A stretch of 64,000 nt of DNA from Chloroflexota bacterium (GCA_023475235.1 JAMCWG010000116.1:29025-93024); one strand, 5' to 3'; counted from the first letter of the stretch, positions 1 to 8,538 are shown. A program made the numbers and translations. Notes: generated by a model not told the origin, from the sequence alone.

Positions 1-101
1 ATCAAAACGCGCAGGCCAGCCGCGGAGGCCAGTTGCTGGGCCGAGGCTACCACGCCGTTGGAGCACATAACCACGCTGCGGTGTTGGGTCGGTACAGACA
101 C
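1..101 (-). CDS. Gamma-glutamyltransferase, N-terminal fragment
   Basis: Reading leftwards, a GTG start at 99-101 follows a strong AGGAGGAG ribosome site (about 106-113). The 33 visible codons include the motif VVMCSNGVVASAQQLASAAG, typical of the very N-terminus of gamma-glutamyltranspeptidase-like proteins (the G-x-VAS-x-xxLAS-x-AG block before the GGNAVDAAVA helix). The family are Ntn-hydrolases that move gamma-glutamyl groups or hydrolyse glutathione-like amides. The gene runs off the left edge, so the catalytic Thr and the rest are not visible. No signal peptide is seen at this start, which would suggest a cytoplasmic form of the family. Confidence rests on one short motif. Confidence 0.6.
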   Translation of the reverse strand, partial: MSVPTQHRSVVMCSNGVVASAQQLASAAGLRVL

Positions 102-230
102 GATTCTCCTCCTCAGGAAAACGTTGTTGATTCGCTCCAGGCCTGAACCGGTCGCGTGGGGCATCTTCAGCTATGGCAGCAAGCCGATTGGTTTATGACA
201 AAGCTTATGATAGAGCGACGATACCCGCGA

Positions 231-563
231 TTATCCGGACGAGTCCCCCAGGGTCTCGCACAGCGCCTCGGTGACCATTCGGTAGATCCGTGAAGGATCG
301 TAGACGACGAAGCGCTGGCGCTGTGTCACGAGGTCTTCCCGGTCCTTGCTGCCCATCCATTTGTTAAGCGCTTCCTGGCTATCCCATAGTTGTAGCAATA
401 CGAATTCATTCCGATCAGTAACGTTCTGGGCCGCCATCTGCCAGATCATACCCCAGCGCCTGCGAACGGGCTCGGTCTCGTCAAGCCACTTGATGGCTTC
501 CTGAGTCTTGCCCGGGAGAAAGCGTACCGGCCGGACGACCAGCACTCGTGGCATCTCTACCAT
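231..563 (-). CDS. ABM-fold (antibiotic biosynthesis monooxygenase-like) protein
   Basis: This is a 110-residue single-domain protein. Its pattern is that of dimeric alpha/beta-barrel ABM proteins: a first strand VLVVRPVRFLPGK, then a helix, then EFVLLQLWDSQEALNKWMGSKD, the usual 'W-x-S-x-E-A' segment before the second helix. Such proteins include small monooxygenases, haem-degrading enzymes and many of unknown substrate. No catalytic residue can be assigned here. The start at 561-563 is preceded by GGAGGAGGGAG; a second ATG three codons later is also possible. It stands alone between the GGT fragment and lon on the same strand, with about 130 bp and 200 bp gaps. Confidence 0.6.
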   Translation of the reverse strand: MVEMPRVLVVRPVRFLPGKTQEAIKWLDETEPVRRRWGMIWQMAAQNVTDRNEFVLLQLWDSQEALNKWMGSKDREDLVTQRQRFVVYDPSRIYRMVTEALCETLGDSSG

Positions 564-691
564 CTCCCTCCTCCTTCATGTTACCAGCTTCAGCCCTCCC
601 CGCGAATCCGTGGGCATTATAACAGAAAGGCAGTTGCACGACGGTGTCGACGGAGCTATGCCTGAAATGCGACGAACGACGAAACTTAACG

Positions 692-717
692 TTAGGCCCG
701 CGCACCCGCGGGCCTAA
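692..717 (-). terminator. Hairpin downstream of lon
   Basis: A perfect 11-bp stem (692-702 pairing with 707-717, arms TTAGGCCCGCG/CGCGGGCCTAA) encloses a 4-nt loop. It lies 47 bp after the lon stop codon. Read on the minus strand it is followed by CGTTAAGTTTCG, so the T-tract is weak. It probably ends hsp20-lon transcription. Confidence 0.6.
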
Positions 718-763
718 GGTACTGGCTCTCCGAAGCCAGGGGCCACCGCCTCAGCCTTCTCAG

Positions 764-3277
764 CTAGCCCGGCGTCTCGTCGGCCAGCGCTCGCTCGCTC
801 TCGGCGGCAGCCTCCCTGGTGCGATCGCCGACGCCCGCCGCTACCGGTTCCTCCTTCGCGGCCCCCGGGGCCGGGAAGCTCCCCTCCGGCAGCGCCGCCC
901 GCAGCGCCTCGTCAATGCTTTCTGCCAGTACGAACGTCATCTCCGAGCGTAGCGCCGGCGGCAGGTCGTCGAGATCGATCTCGTTCCGCTTGGGCAGAAT
1001 GACGGTGCGGATGCCGGCCCGATGGGCCGCCAGCACTTTCTCCTTGATGCCGCCTACCGGCAGCACCCTCCCCCGAAGGGTGATCTCGCCTGTCATCGCT
1101 ACCCCCTGGCGGACGGGCTTGCCCATCAGCAGCGAGGCCAGCGACACCGTCATCGCCACGCCCGCCGACGGGCCATCCTTCGGCGTCGCGCCGGCGGGGA
1201 CGTGGACATGGATGTCGCTGTTCTCGAAGAAGTTGGCGGGAATACCCAACTGCCGCACGTTCGAGCGAATGTAGGTGAGCGCCGCCTGGGCGGATTCGCG
1301 CATGACATCGCCCAGTTGCCCGGTGAGCAGCAGGCCCTTGCTCCCGGCCATCAGGCTGGCCTCGATGAAGATGATGTCGCCACCCACCGGCGTCCAGGCC
1401 AGACCCGTGGCTACACCGGGACGCTCGATGATCTCGGCAACCTCGCTGAAGTACGGTGGGCGGCCCAGGTACTTGGTCACCAGATCGGGAGTGACGACGA
1501 TTGTCCCTTCTTGGCCTTCCGCCTTGTCTCTGGCCGCTTTGCGGCATATGCTGGCGATCTCCCGCTCCAGGTTGCGTACCCCGGCCTCGCGCGTATACTC
1601 GCGAATTATGCGTCTGAGGGCCTCCTCCTCGAAGCTGACCTCATCTTTGTTCAGCGCGTTCGCGGCGACCTGTTTGGAGACCAGATAGTTCTCGGCGATG
1701 CGAAGCTTCTCCTCCTCGGTATATCCCGGCAGGCTCAGGATTTCCATTCGGTCCCGCAGCGGCGCCGGTATCGGGTCGAGCAGGTTGGCCGTGGTAATAA
1801 ACATCACATGCGACAGGTCGAAGGGAACATTCAAGTAATTGTCGCGGAAGTCCTTGTTCTGCTCCGGGTCCAGCACCTCGAGGAGGGCCGACGTCGGATC
1901 ACCCCGCCAGTCGGCGCCCACCTTGTCCACCTCGTCCAGCATGAACACCGGATCGGCCGACTCGGCGCGATGTATCGCCTGGACGATCCGGCCGGGCATC
2001 GCCCCGATGTAGGTGCGGCGATGGCCCCGTATCTCGGCCTCGTCCCGGATGCCCCCCAGCGACATGCGCACGAACTTGCGTCCCAACGCCCGGGCAATGG
2101 ACTGGCCGAGGGATGTCTTTCCCACGCCGGGCGGCCCCACGAAGCAGAGGATGGGCTCGCGCGACAGCTCAGACTCGCTGGTCCGCTCCCGCTTCAGCTT
2201 CACCACCGCCAGGTATTCGAGGATGCGCTCCTTGACCTTTTCGAGATCGTAGTGGTCCTCATCCAGGATCCGCCGGGCCCGCGGCACATCGATGGCCCCC
2301 TCGGTATACTTCTTCCACGGCATACCGGTGAGCCAGTCCAGGTAAGTCTTGATGATGGAGTACTCGGGCGACGCCGGCTGCAGGCGTTCCAGTCGTCCCA
2401 GCTCGCGGCGCGCCTCTCGCTCCGCCTCTTCCGGCATATTGGCCTGCTCGATCTTCTCGCGCAGCATGTTTATCTCGGCGGCTTGCTCGTCGGCCTCGCC
2501 CAGCTCTCGCTGGATCGCCTTCATCTGCTGGCGGAGAAGGTATTCGCGCTGCGTCTTCTCCATCTCATTCTGGGCCTGGGTCTGAATCTTCTTGCCCAGC
2601 TCCAGGACTTCCAGCTCGCGGGTCAGGAACGTCACCAGGCGCTCCAGCTTCGTCCGCACGCTGTCCAGCTCCAGCAACTCTTGCCGGAGGGACAGGTCCA
2701 TTCGCAGGGCAGAGGCCAGGACATAGGCCAAATGCCGTGGATCGTCCACATTGATGACCAGCGTGGACAACTCTTCTGGCATATGCGGCACCAGGGCAGC
2801 CATCCGCTGGAAAAGACCCTGGGCGTTGCGCATGAGCGCCTCCACCTCTACGGTACTCTCCGCCTGCTCCCTCGATATCTCGATGCTGGCCCTGAGGTAG
2901 GGCTGCTCCTGGGTGTAACCGACTATGCGGATGCGCTCGAGTCCCTGGACGACGAGGCGGACTGTGCCGTCGGGCACGCGCAGCATCTGGGCCACGCGCG
3001 CTACGGTGCCCATCGTGTACAACTGCCCGGGGCCCGGCAGGTCCACCCGGGGGTCCTGCGACGCCACCAAGCCGACCAGCCGGTTGCTGGTGGCCACATC
3101 GTTGACCAGGAGGAGCGACCGTTCCTGTCCCACGAGTATCGGGTATACGGTCAAGGGGTAGACGACGGTGTCCTTCAGCGGCAGGATGGGCAGCTCGTTA
3201 GGGATGCTAGGCGGACCTTCGTTGACCTCTCCTGGAGGGGACAAGTTATTCTCAGCCAACTGGCGCTCCTGTATCAC
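764..3277 (-). CDS. lon: ATP-dependent protease La (Lon)
   Basis: Cytoplasmic AAA+ serine protease that degrades misfolded and regulatory proteins. The 837 residues show the full LonA order: an N-terminal substrate domain (from about 28, LPILPLKDTVVYP), a coiled helical region (about 195-300), Walker A GPPGVGKTS (381-389), Walker B FMLDEVDK (445-452), and the protease domain. The protease domain carries the Ser/Lys dyad at Ser704 (KDGPSAGVAM) and Lys745 (GGIKEK). A roughly 40-residue acidic/Ala-rich tail follows. Translation starts at GTG 3275-3277, which overlaps the TGA stop of the small heat-shock gene (GTGA), so the two are translationally coupled. Length and motifs match the family and nothing is missing. 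Confidence 0.98.
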   Translation of the reverse strand: MIQERQLAENNLSPPGEVNEGPPSIPNELPILPLKDTVVYPLTVYPILVGQERSLLLVNDVATSNRLVGLVASQDPRVDLPGPGQLYTMGTVARVAQMLRVPDGTVRLVVQGLERIRIVGYTQEQPYLRASIEISREQAESTVEVEALMRNAQGLFQRMAALVPHMPEELSTLVINVDDPRHLAYVLASALRMDLSLRQELLELDSVRTKLERLVTFLTRELEVLELGKKIQTQAQNEMEKTQREYLLRQQMKAIQRELGEADEQAAEINMLREKIEQANMPEEAEREARRELGRLERLQPASPEYSIIKTYLDWLTGMPWKKYTEGAIDVPRARRILDEDHYDLEKVKERILEYLAVVKLKRERTSESELSREPILCFVGPPGVGKTSLGQSIARALGRKFVRMSLGGIRDEAEIRGHRRTYIGAMPGRIVQAIHRAESADPVFMLDEVDKVGADWRGDPTSALLEVLDPEQNKDFRDNYLNVPFDLSHVMFITTANLLDPIPAPLRDRMEILSLPGYTEEEKLRIAENYLVSKQVAANALNKDEVSFEEEALRRIIREYTREAGVRNLEREIASICRKAARDKAEGQEGTIVVTPDLVTKYLGRPPYFSEVAEIIERPGVATGLAWTPVGGDIIFIEASLMAGSKGLLLTGQLGDVMRESAQAALTYIRSNVRQLGIPANFFENSDIHVHVPAGATPKDGPSAGVAMTVSLASLLMGKPVRQGVAMTGEITLRGRVLPVGGIKEKVLAAHRAGIRTVILPKRNEIDLDDLPPALRSEMTFVLAESIDEALRAALPEGSFPAPGAAKEEPVAAGVGDRTREAAAESERALADETPG

Positions 3278-3735
3278 CCATTGGGGAGGGAAATCGACAC
3301 GCGAGTCGGCCGCGGAGTTTCTTCCGCCACCTTGGGCAGCGTGATAGAGATCATGCCGTTCTGGTAGCTGGCCTCCACCCGCTCGGCGTCTATGGCTACG
3401 GGTATTGGGACTTCGGCACGGAACTCCCCGTACCAGATATCCATCTTATGAATGACGGTTCGAGGTGGTGTATCCTCCTCATCCCGCTTGCCCGACACGA
3501 CCAGGCAATCTGGATACAGCAATACCTCGATCTTGTCTTCAGCCGTGCCTGCTACTTCAATCTTCACGACCAGGTCAGAGGCCGTTTCGTAGACATCCGT
3601 ACGGGGGCTACAGACGCCGCGTGGGGTACGAGGTAACGCGCTGCACACATCCCACCATGCATTCATCATCTGTTCCACACCGCGTTCCATCCCTACCACG
3701 GCCCTCAGAGGACTATAAATGAACCGCACTCGCAT
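3274..3735 (-). CDS. Small heat-shock protein, Hsp20/alpha-crystallin family
   Basis: An ATP-independent holdase chaperone of 153 residues from the chosen ATG at 3733-3735, which has AAGGGG about 8 nt upstream. The frame stays open 16 codons further. The alpha-crystallin domain runs from TDVYETASDLVVKIEVAG to the C-terminal GMISITLPKV, where the A-x-x-x-NG-V/M-L motif appears as ASYQNGMISITLPK. The N-terminal MRVRFIYSPLRAV is short. The gene is the first of an hsp20-lon operon: its TGA overlaps the lon GTG by a GTGA tetranucleotide. Pairing a holdase with Lon suggests one unit for handling aggregated protein. No CIRCE operator is visible near the promoter. Confidence 0.92.
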   Translation of the reverse strand: MRVRFIYSPLRAVVGMERGVEQMMNAWWDVCSALPRTPRGVCSPRTDVYETASDLVVKIEVAGTAEDKIEVLLYPDCLVVSGKRDEEDTPPRTVIHKMDIWYGEFRAEVPIPVAIDAERVEASYQNGMISITLPKVAEETPRPTRVSISLPNG

Positions 3736-3842
3736 TTGCTGCACCCCTTGTGAAGCTACCTGATCACCCGCCGCTCGGCACAAGCACTATCCATCGCCAG
3801 TGCCGAACGAATCGCCGCTCTTTTCCCCTCTGTCTTCTTAGA

Positions 3843-3871
3843 ATCATAACACGAGGTGTGACTGCCGACAA
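3843..3871 (-). promoter_or_regulatory. Sigma-70-type promoter of hsp20-lon
   Basis: On the minus strand the layout is TTGTCG (3866-3871), a 17-nt spacer, then TATGAT (3843-3848). It lies about 108 bp before the hsp20 ATG. The left end of the IS4-type element starts only 4-8 bp upstream of the -35 box, so the insertion may have altered upstream control. Confidence 0.55.
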
Positions 3872-3878
3872 GTTCAGG

Positions 3879-4955
3879 TGCTGACGTTCAGACCTGAGAT
3901 GGGACAGGGGGCAAGACGATCTGCTTGAAATACTGCCACGCCTTGAGCACGACCTGCCTTATGGCCTTATGCGCCAACTTCAGCTTGTGCTTCAGGAGCA
4001 CGAAAAGACCAGAATAGCGGGCCCAATTTTTTTCCCCCGCCGTAAGCCGCATCCCGCAGTTGCTCACCCACCAATACCCCGATGGCGTAGGCTATGAGCA
4101 GCAGCGCTACCATCTTCTCCATATTCTCTCGGCTCTTGTTCATCACCTTGTCCAGTCCCAGTAGGTCCTTCGTATCCTTGAAGCTTTCCTCGATCTTCAT
4201 TCGAGCTCGGTAAGTCTCCAGCGCCGCTTCACATTCCAGGCTGGTGATTAACCACAAAGGCTCGCTCAAGCCCGGCTTCCAGTATCCCACCAGGTTTACC
4301 TTTACTTTGCCTCGGTAGTACACACCTTTGTGATACACGGTCTGGCCCGGCGATATGGTAAGGCTTATCGGCTTCTTTTCCTCATCCAGAATGCTCACCC
4401 CGTTGCTGGTATTCAACCGGATGACGAAGTTGATGCTCTCAACCACCAGGTCCTCCAACAATCCCTCGTAGCTGAACTCTCGGTCCAGCACCAGTGGCTT
4501 GTCCCCGATCATCTCCCGCAGCTTGGCAAATGCACGATTGTGCTCCTGATTGCGGCTAGTTGCCTCTTTGGCAATAGTCCGAGAGGAGTAGCTAATGAAA
4601 TGAAACGGAACCACCCTACCTCGATAAGGAGTGCCCAACAGCAGGAGCCAGAAGCCCCGCGTCTTGCCGTCTTTCAGCCTGCCCACATAGGCCGTCCTCT
4701 TGGCTTGGGGACGGGCGATCTCGGTAGGATCAGCCAGAATGTAGGGCGCTTGCTCCCAGTAGAGGCGCAGGAGGGCCAAGAATGCCTTTCATTATCGCCG
4801 AGCCCTTGCGCACCTCATCGGAACGACCAAAGAGCTGATCAGCGAACTTCTCAATATCCGAGAGCCTGAGATCTTTTGCCACGGTATACCCCTTCCTAGG
4901 ATTATCTATCCAGGATACACCAACTTCCGTCTCAACTCACGTCTGAACGTCAGCA
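3879..4955 (-). mobile_element. Decayed IS4-family insertion sequence
   Basis: The ends carry inverted repeats. The left end (from 3879) and the complement of the right end (from 4955) share TGCTGACGTTCAGAC, then TGAG, TG and GAC at matched positions, about 29 bp in all. A two-base match further out (CA at 3875-3876, TG at 4958-4959) may mark the true tips. No target duplication is obvious. The interior is a transposase gene reading leftwards whose stop (3888-3890) lies inside the left repeat, as is usual in compact IS elements. The transposase has at least two disruptions, so the element is immobile unless complemented. A related N-terminal fragment lies at 63633-63860. Confidence 0.8.
3888..4882 (-). 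pseudogene. IS4-family DDE transposase, disrupted
   Basis: Start is GTG 4880-4882 after AAGGGGTATACC. The first ~33 codons (VAKDLRLSDIEKFADQ...) match the N-terminus of the fragment at 63.8 kb. The frame then jumps directly to LLRLYWEQAPYILADPTEI, so about 45-50 residues are deleted with a frame change near 4780. The core keeps the first Asp (LADPTEI), the second Asp (VLDREFSYEG) and a perfect YREK signature, Y-x2-R-x3-E-x6-K in YRARMKIEESFKDTK. A second disruption is a run of seven A (minus strand; 4027-4033). With six A the frame would continue as KNWARYSGLFVLLKHKLK... to the natural stop at 3888. As read, the frame ends at 3967. The A-run could be decay, a homopolymer error or slippage. 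Confidence 0.85.
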
Positions 4956-4966
4956 GGTGGTGACGG

Positions 4967-5323
4967 TTGCGGTTGCAGACCGTGTGTCCGAGTTGGAAGA
5001 GACGTGTTGTTGAAAGTATTTGCAGGCGACTTGAAAAAGCCCAGCGAGTTTCCGAGCACCACGAGGAGTTTGAGGCTGCCGTGTGCGAGGCTTTCTCCTT
5101 CCTCGGCGTTGACGCTGAGCACATCGGTGGCGCCGGCGATACCGATGTGCTGTTGAAGACGCAAGATGCACTCGTCTTCCTTGGAAGCCGAGCTGTGGGC
5201 ATCCTCCAGGAAGTGCCCGGAAGCGGCGAGGCCTGCTGTCTCGCTATGAGCCCCGAAACCGCCAGACGTCGCCTCTCGGCCCTGGCCGAAGCGTTTGGCA
5301 GTACTACCGAATTCGTCGAATAA
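4967..5323 (+). pseudogene. Possible nuclease-like gene remnant beside the IS element
   Basis: An open frame of up to 118 codons from a TTG (no ribosome site) just outside the right IS end. The segment EKAQRVSEHHEEFEAAVCEAFSFLGVDAEHIGGAGDTDVLL resembles the helix-strand entry of Mrr/restriction-endonuclease-like domains (E..v..aF..LGf.aehlGG.GdtDv). The C-terminal half shows no nuclease match I recognise. An adjacent frame also reads RVSELEE upstream, suggesting a frameshifted or truncated gene whose 5' part was lost. It ends 68 bp before the RraA-like gene. Identification is tentative. Confidence 0.35.
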
Positions 5324-5397
5324 CTCCTATAATGCTAATACCGTAACCCCACGCGCGGCAACGGCCGCCGCATCTCAATTCACAGGAGAGGATGAAG

Positions 5398-6081
5398 ATG
5401 GACCTGGACAAGATCCGTAACCTCGTCGAATTTGACACCCCGACCGTATCCAACGGCATCGGCCTCCTCAACTTCCGCGATCCCACCGTGGGCTACACCG
5501 GACCCGACGTCCGCTGCCTGATGCCGGACATGGGCGTCCGCGTCGGCGTAGCGGTCACCTGCCGAATGGACACTACTACGGCAGGCACCGAGACGGTGGG
5601 CAGCCTGTTCAACGACTGGCTGCGCCTCATCTACGAGGCGTCGAAGGGCGAAGACGGCAAGCCGATGCCCGTATTCGCCGTGATGGAAGCAGTTGGCCCG
5701 CGGCCACGCCACGTCGTCACCATCGGCGACGGCATGGGCACGCGGATGCGAATTGCCGGCGCCGCCGCCTTTATCAGCAACGGCAGCGTTCGCGATATCG
5801 AGGGCCTGCGCGGCGTCCCTATGCCGTGCTGGGCCGCCGGGCTCACCCCGATGCACGGCCGGCTGCGCTGGCTGGATGTGGGCAGCCCAGTGGTCATCGA
5901 CGGCATGACGGTGCGGACCGGCGACTACATCCACGCCGACATCAACGGCTCGGTCCTCATACCCAAGGAGATCGCCGACCAGGCGTACGACAAGGCGATG
6001 GAGGTGCGGAACAACGAGGCCGCGGGCTTCGCCAGGATGCACAGCATGACCATCGAGCAGTACTTCGCGTCGCTGAAGTAG
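5398..6081 (+). CDS. RraA-family protein (4-hydroxy-4-methyl-2-oxoglutarate aldolase/regulator-like)
   Basis: About 227 residues. The RraA fold is recognised by TPTVSNGIGLL near the N-terminus, the glycine-rich GDGMGTRMRIAGAAAFISNGSVRDIEGLRGVPMPCWAAGLTP core (with the RD metal-site pair) and GDYIHADINGSVLIP. Family members are either retro-aldol/decarboxylase enzymes on oxaloacetate- or HMG-type acids, or RNase E regulators; the substrate is not readable here. Two in-frame ATGs exist. AGGAGAG lies 7 nt before the second (5398) but touches the first (5392), so 5398 is preferred. A 68-bp copy of this leader and first codons recurs near 39.1 kb. A TATAAT-like box is at 5329-5334, but no good -35 is seen. 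Confidence 0.8.
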   Translation: MDLDKIRNLVEFDTPTVSNGIGLLNFRDPTVGYTGPDVRCLMPDMGVRVGVAVTCRMDTTTAGTETVGSLFNDWLRLIYEASKGEDGKPMPVFAVMEAVGPRPRHVVTIGDGMGTRMRIAGAAAFISNGSVRDIEGLRGVPMPCWAAGLTPMHGRLRWLDVGSPVVIDGMTVRTGDYIHADINGSVLIPKEIADQAYDKAMEVRNNEAAGFARMHSMTIEQYFASLK

Positions 6082-6090
6082 GCATTCAGG

Positions 6091-6128
6091 GAATCCCTGC
6101 GCAGATCCTGGAACCTGCGCAGGGATTC
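6091..6128 (+). terminator. Hairpin after the RraA-like gene
   Basis: A perfect 14-bp stem (6091-6104, GAATCCCTGCGCAG, with 6115-6128) and 10-nt loop start 10 bp after the stop codon. No T-tract follows, so it may be an RNA-stabilising or Rho-assisted end rather than a classical intrinsic terminator. Confidence 0.55.
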
Positions 6129-6172
6129 TCCAGACGACGGCCCTACAGCTTGATGTGGGGGATCAATCGGCG

Positions 6173-7348
6173 ATGGCCGCGGAACATAGGTCAATCATCC
6201 ACGTCGACCTCGACGCCTTCTTTTGCTCGGTCGAGGAGCTGCTCGACCCGAGCATTCGCGGCCGGCCCATCATCGTGGGGGCTGACCCGCGCGGCCGCGG
6301 CGTGGTTGCGGCTGCCTCCTACGCCGCGCGGCGCTACGGCGTGCACTCGGCGATGCCCATTGGCCACGCGGCGCGCCTCTGTCCCCACGCCGTCTTCCTG
6401 CGCCCCCGCCACGATATTTACGGACAGTATTCCCGCAGAGTGATGGCCCTGCTGGGCGAGTACACTCCCCTGCTGGAGCAGATCTCTGTCGACGAAGCGT
6501 TCCTGGATGTCACGGGCAGCCGCGAGCTCTTCGGCCCCGCCGAGGACATCGGCCGCGCTATCCAGCGACGAGTGCAGGACGAGATAGGGTTGCCCTGCAC
6601 GGTGGGCATCGCCACCAACAAGCTGGTGGCCAAGGTGGCCTCCGACTCCGGCAAGCCCCACGGCTTGGTGGTCGTGGGGCCCGGACGGGAGGCGACGTTC
6701 CTCGCCCCTCTGGGAGTTGAGAAGCTATGGGGAGTGGGGCCCGTGACGGCCCAGCGGCTGCGCGCGCAGGGCGTGCGCACCATCGCGGACCTGGCAGCCA
6801 TACCGGCAGAGAGGTTGCGTGCCCAGTTCGGCAAAATGGGCGGGTACCTGCACCTCCGGGCCAACGGCGTCGACGAGGGGCCGGTCGAGCCCGCCCGGCA
6901 GCGCAAGTCGATATCCCAGGACCACACCTTCGAGCGGGACACTGGCGATTCGGAGCGCGTCGAGGCCAAGCTGCTGGAGCTGAGCGAGGGGGTGGCGGCA
7001 CTGCTGCGGCGCAATGAATGGCGCGCCCGCACCGTCACTCTGCGCCTGCGATACACCGACTTCACCACCATTACCCGCAGCCAGACGCTGGCCCAGCCCA
7101 CGGCCCTGGCCGAAGCCATCTACGGCACGGGGGTGCAGCTCCTGCGCCGCCAGTGGCGCGGCCAGCCGCCCCTCCGGCTGATCGGGATCGGCGCCAGCAA
7201 TCTGGTGCCCGATGCCGAGGTGCAGCCCACCCTCTTCGACCTGGCCGATGAGAAGCGGGAGGGGCTGGCCCGGACCGTGGACCAGCTTCGGGAGCGCTTC
7301 GGCGACGCGGCCCTGCGCCGTGCCAGGACGATAAAGCGGGAGGAGTAG
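6173..7348 (+). CDS. dinB: DNA polymerase IV (Y family, translesion synthesis)
   Basis: About 391 residues from ATG 6173; a GTG at 6155 is an alternative start. The palm begins with IIHVDLDAFFCSVEE (first catalytic Asp) and continues with the YAARRYGV..MP finger helix. SVDEAFLDVTGS carries the second catalytic Asp-Glu pair. The thumb HhH region is KLWGVGPVTAQRLRAQGVRTIADLA, followed by a little-finger domain (KSISQDHTFERDT onward). All catalytic acids are present. The C-terminus ends at QLRERFGDAALRRA and has no recognisable beta-clamp motif beyond that. It is a single gene, convergent with the amidohydrolase downstream. Error-prone bypass of damaged bases is the expected role. Confidence 0.95.
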   Translation: MAAEHRSIIHVDLDAFFCSVEELLDPSIRGRPIIVGADPRGRGVVAAASYAARRYGVHSAMPIGHAARLCPHAVFLRPRHDIYGQYSRRVMALLGEYTPLLEQISVDEAFLDVTGSRELFGPAEDIGRAIQRRVQDEIGLPCTVGIATNKLVAKVASDSGKPHGLVVVGPGREATFLAPLGVEKLWGVGPVTAQRLRAQGVRTIADLAAIPAERLRAQFGKMGGYLHLRANGVDEGPVEPARQRKSISQDHTFERDTGDSERVEAKLLELSEGVAALLRRNEWRARTVTLRLRYTDFTTITRSQTLAQPTALAEAIYGTGVQLLRRQWRGQPPLRLIGIGASNLVPDAEVQPTLFDLADEKREGLARTVDQLRERFGDAALRRARTIKREE

Positions 7349-7447
7349 GACCAGGCGTGCTCAGTCTCCAATGGCCTTCAGGCCCAGTGCCTGCATCTGT
7401 TGATGCTGGCAGCAATTTGCGGCCAGGTCCGTGGGCCGCAGGGGTAG

Positions 7448-7469
7448 GGGCCGACCCGCGTGTCGGCCC
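7448..7469. terminator. Hairpin between convergent dinB and amidohydrolase genes
   Basis: GGGCCGAC (7448-7455) pairs with GTCGGCCC (7462-7469). It sits between two convergent stop codons and could serve both. No U-run is present on either side. Confidence 0.35.
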
Positions 7470-7478
7470 GAACGATGG

Positions 7479-8414
7479 CTACAGTCCCAGCACCCTCTTC
7501 GCGTTGCCGGACAGTATGGCGTCGATTTCCCACTCGCTGAACTTCACGCCGGGCGGCGCCGCGAAGGGTAGCTCCTGAATGGCCTTGATGAAGGTCGTGT
7601 TCAGCACCAGCGCCTCGAACTCGGGCGCGTCGGAGCCGAAGATCACCGCCTCGATGCCGCACCAATCGATGACCTCGCGCAGGAGGATGCAGAAGCGCGC
7701 GTAGTCGCGGGCGGCGAAGAACTGCCACATCGCCAGATCGCCGAACAGGTTGTGGCGGAACTGGGCCAGCCCGGCCCAATCGGCCCACCAGTTGCGGCCC
7801 ATATGGGCAGCCACCACCTTCAGCTCCGGGAAGTCCAGGCAGACATCGTCCAGCAGGTTGGGGTGGACGAACTTGGACTGCCGCGGCGGAGGCAGGGGCC
7901 CGGTGTGAGTGAGCAGCGGTATCTTCAGCTCCTGGGCCGCACTCAGCATAGCGTAAGCCTCCGGGCTGTTGGGATAGAAGCCATGGTCGGGATGCCACTT
8001 CAGGCCGCGCATTCCATATTCTTCGATGCAGCGGCGCAGAAGGCCTGGCGCGTCCTTGCGGCGGGGGTCCACCCCGGCGAAGGCAATGAGGCGGTCGGGA
8101 TGCTGCCCGACCCAGTCGGCGCAGGTCTTGTTGGCGGCCAGCACGGCCGCTTCGTCGGGGAACTCCGCCCAGCGGTCCATCGCCACGACCACCGTGATGT
8201 CGATGTTGGCCTCGTCCATCCGGCTGAGCAGCCTGCTGCCATCGGGATCGGGAGCATTTAGCACGCGGAGCCGCTCCATAATCTCCTGCGCCGTCAGAGG
8301 CAGGCCGTTGCGACCGCCGGCCCCGTAGTTGCTGGCCATCGTCCGTGCCCGCTCGGCGAGATCGCCCTCGGTCATCGGCTTGTGGGGAAAGTGGTAGTGA
8401 AAGTCGATTATCAC
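7479..8414 (-). CDS. Amidohydrolase-2 (ACMSD-like) metal-dependent hydrolase/decarboxylase
   Basis: 311 residues from GTG 8412-8414, which has GGAGG 7 nt upstream; the frame is open six codons further. A TIM-barrel hydrolase is indicated by the N-terminal metal motif IIDFHYHF (H-x-H), GLKWHPDHGF, the third histidine in LLTHTGP, a fourth in VVAAHMGRN, and the catalytic Asp in FGSDAPEFE. These place it in the amidohydrolase_2 group that includes aminocarboxymuconate-semialdehyde decarboxylase and related acid decarboxylases or hydrolases. The true substrate cannot be read. It lies on the same strand as the enolase-superfamily gene with a 260-bp gap holding a hairpin repeat. Confidence 0.85.
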   Translation of the reverse strand: MIIDFHYHFPHKPMTEGDLAERARTMASNYGAGGRNGLPLTAQEIMERLRVLNAPDPDGSRLLSRMDEANIDITVVVAMDRWAEFPDEAAVLAANKTCADWVGQHPDRLIAFAGVDPRRKDAPGLLRRCIEEYGMRGLKWHPDHGFYPNSPEAYAMLSAAQELKIPLLTHTGPLPPPRQSKFVHPNLLDDVCLDFPELKVVAAHMGRNWWADWAGLAQFRHNLFGDLAMWQFFAARDYARFCILLREVIDWCGIEAVIFGSDAPEFEALVLNTTFIKAIQELPFAAPPGVKFSEWEIDAILSGNAKRVLGL

Positions 8415-8538
8415 CGGCGCTCCTCCCTGCAATCACAAGAACAAATTGTCATAGTAAAATGCTACGCCAGGCGACGCGGCCTGTCAACGATTACCGGTGG
8501 TCAGCCGGATCGACTCCTCACTCCCGCGTAGAGGTGAA

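Noticed and set aside
1022-3367. A 781-codon open frame on the plus strand across lon
   Set aside because: It is antisense to an intact, motif-rich lon gene and its translation has no recognisable family; high GC makes long antisense frames common.
3879-3908. Heat-shock CIRCE operator near the hsp20 promoter
   Set aside because: The inverted repeat there is the IS tip, matching the other end at 4927-4955, not the TTAGCACTC-type CIRCE.
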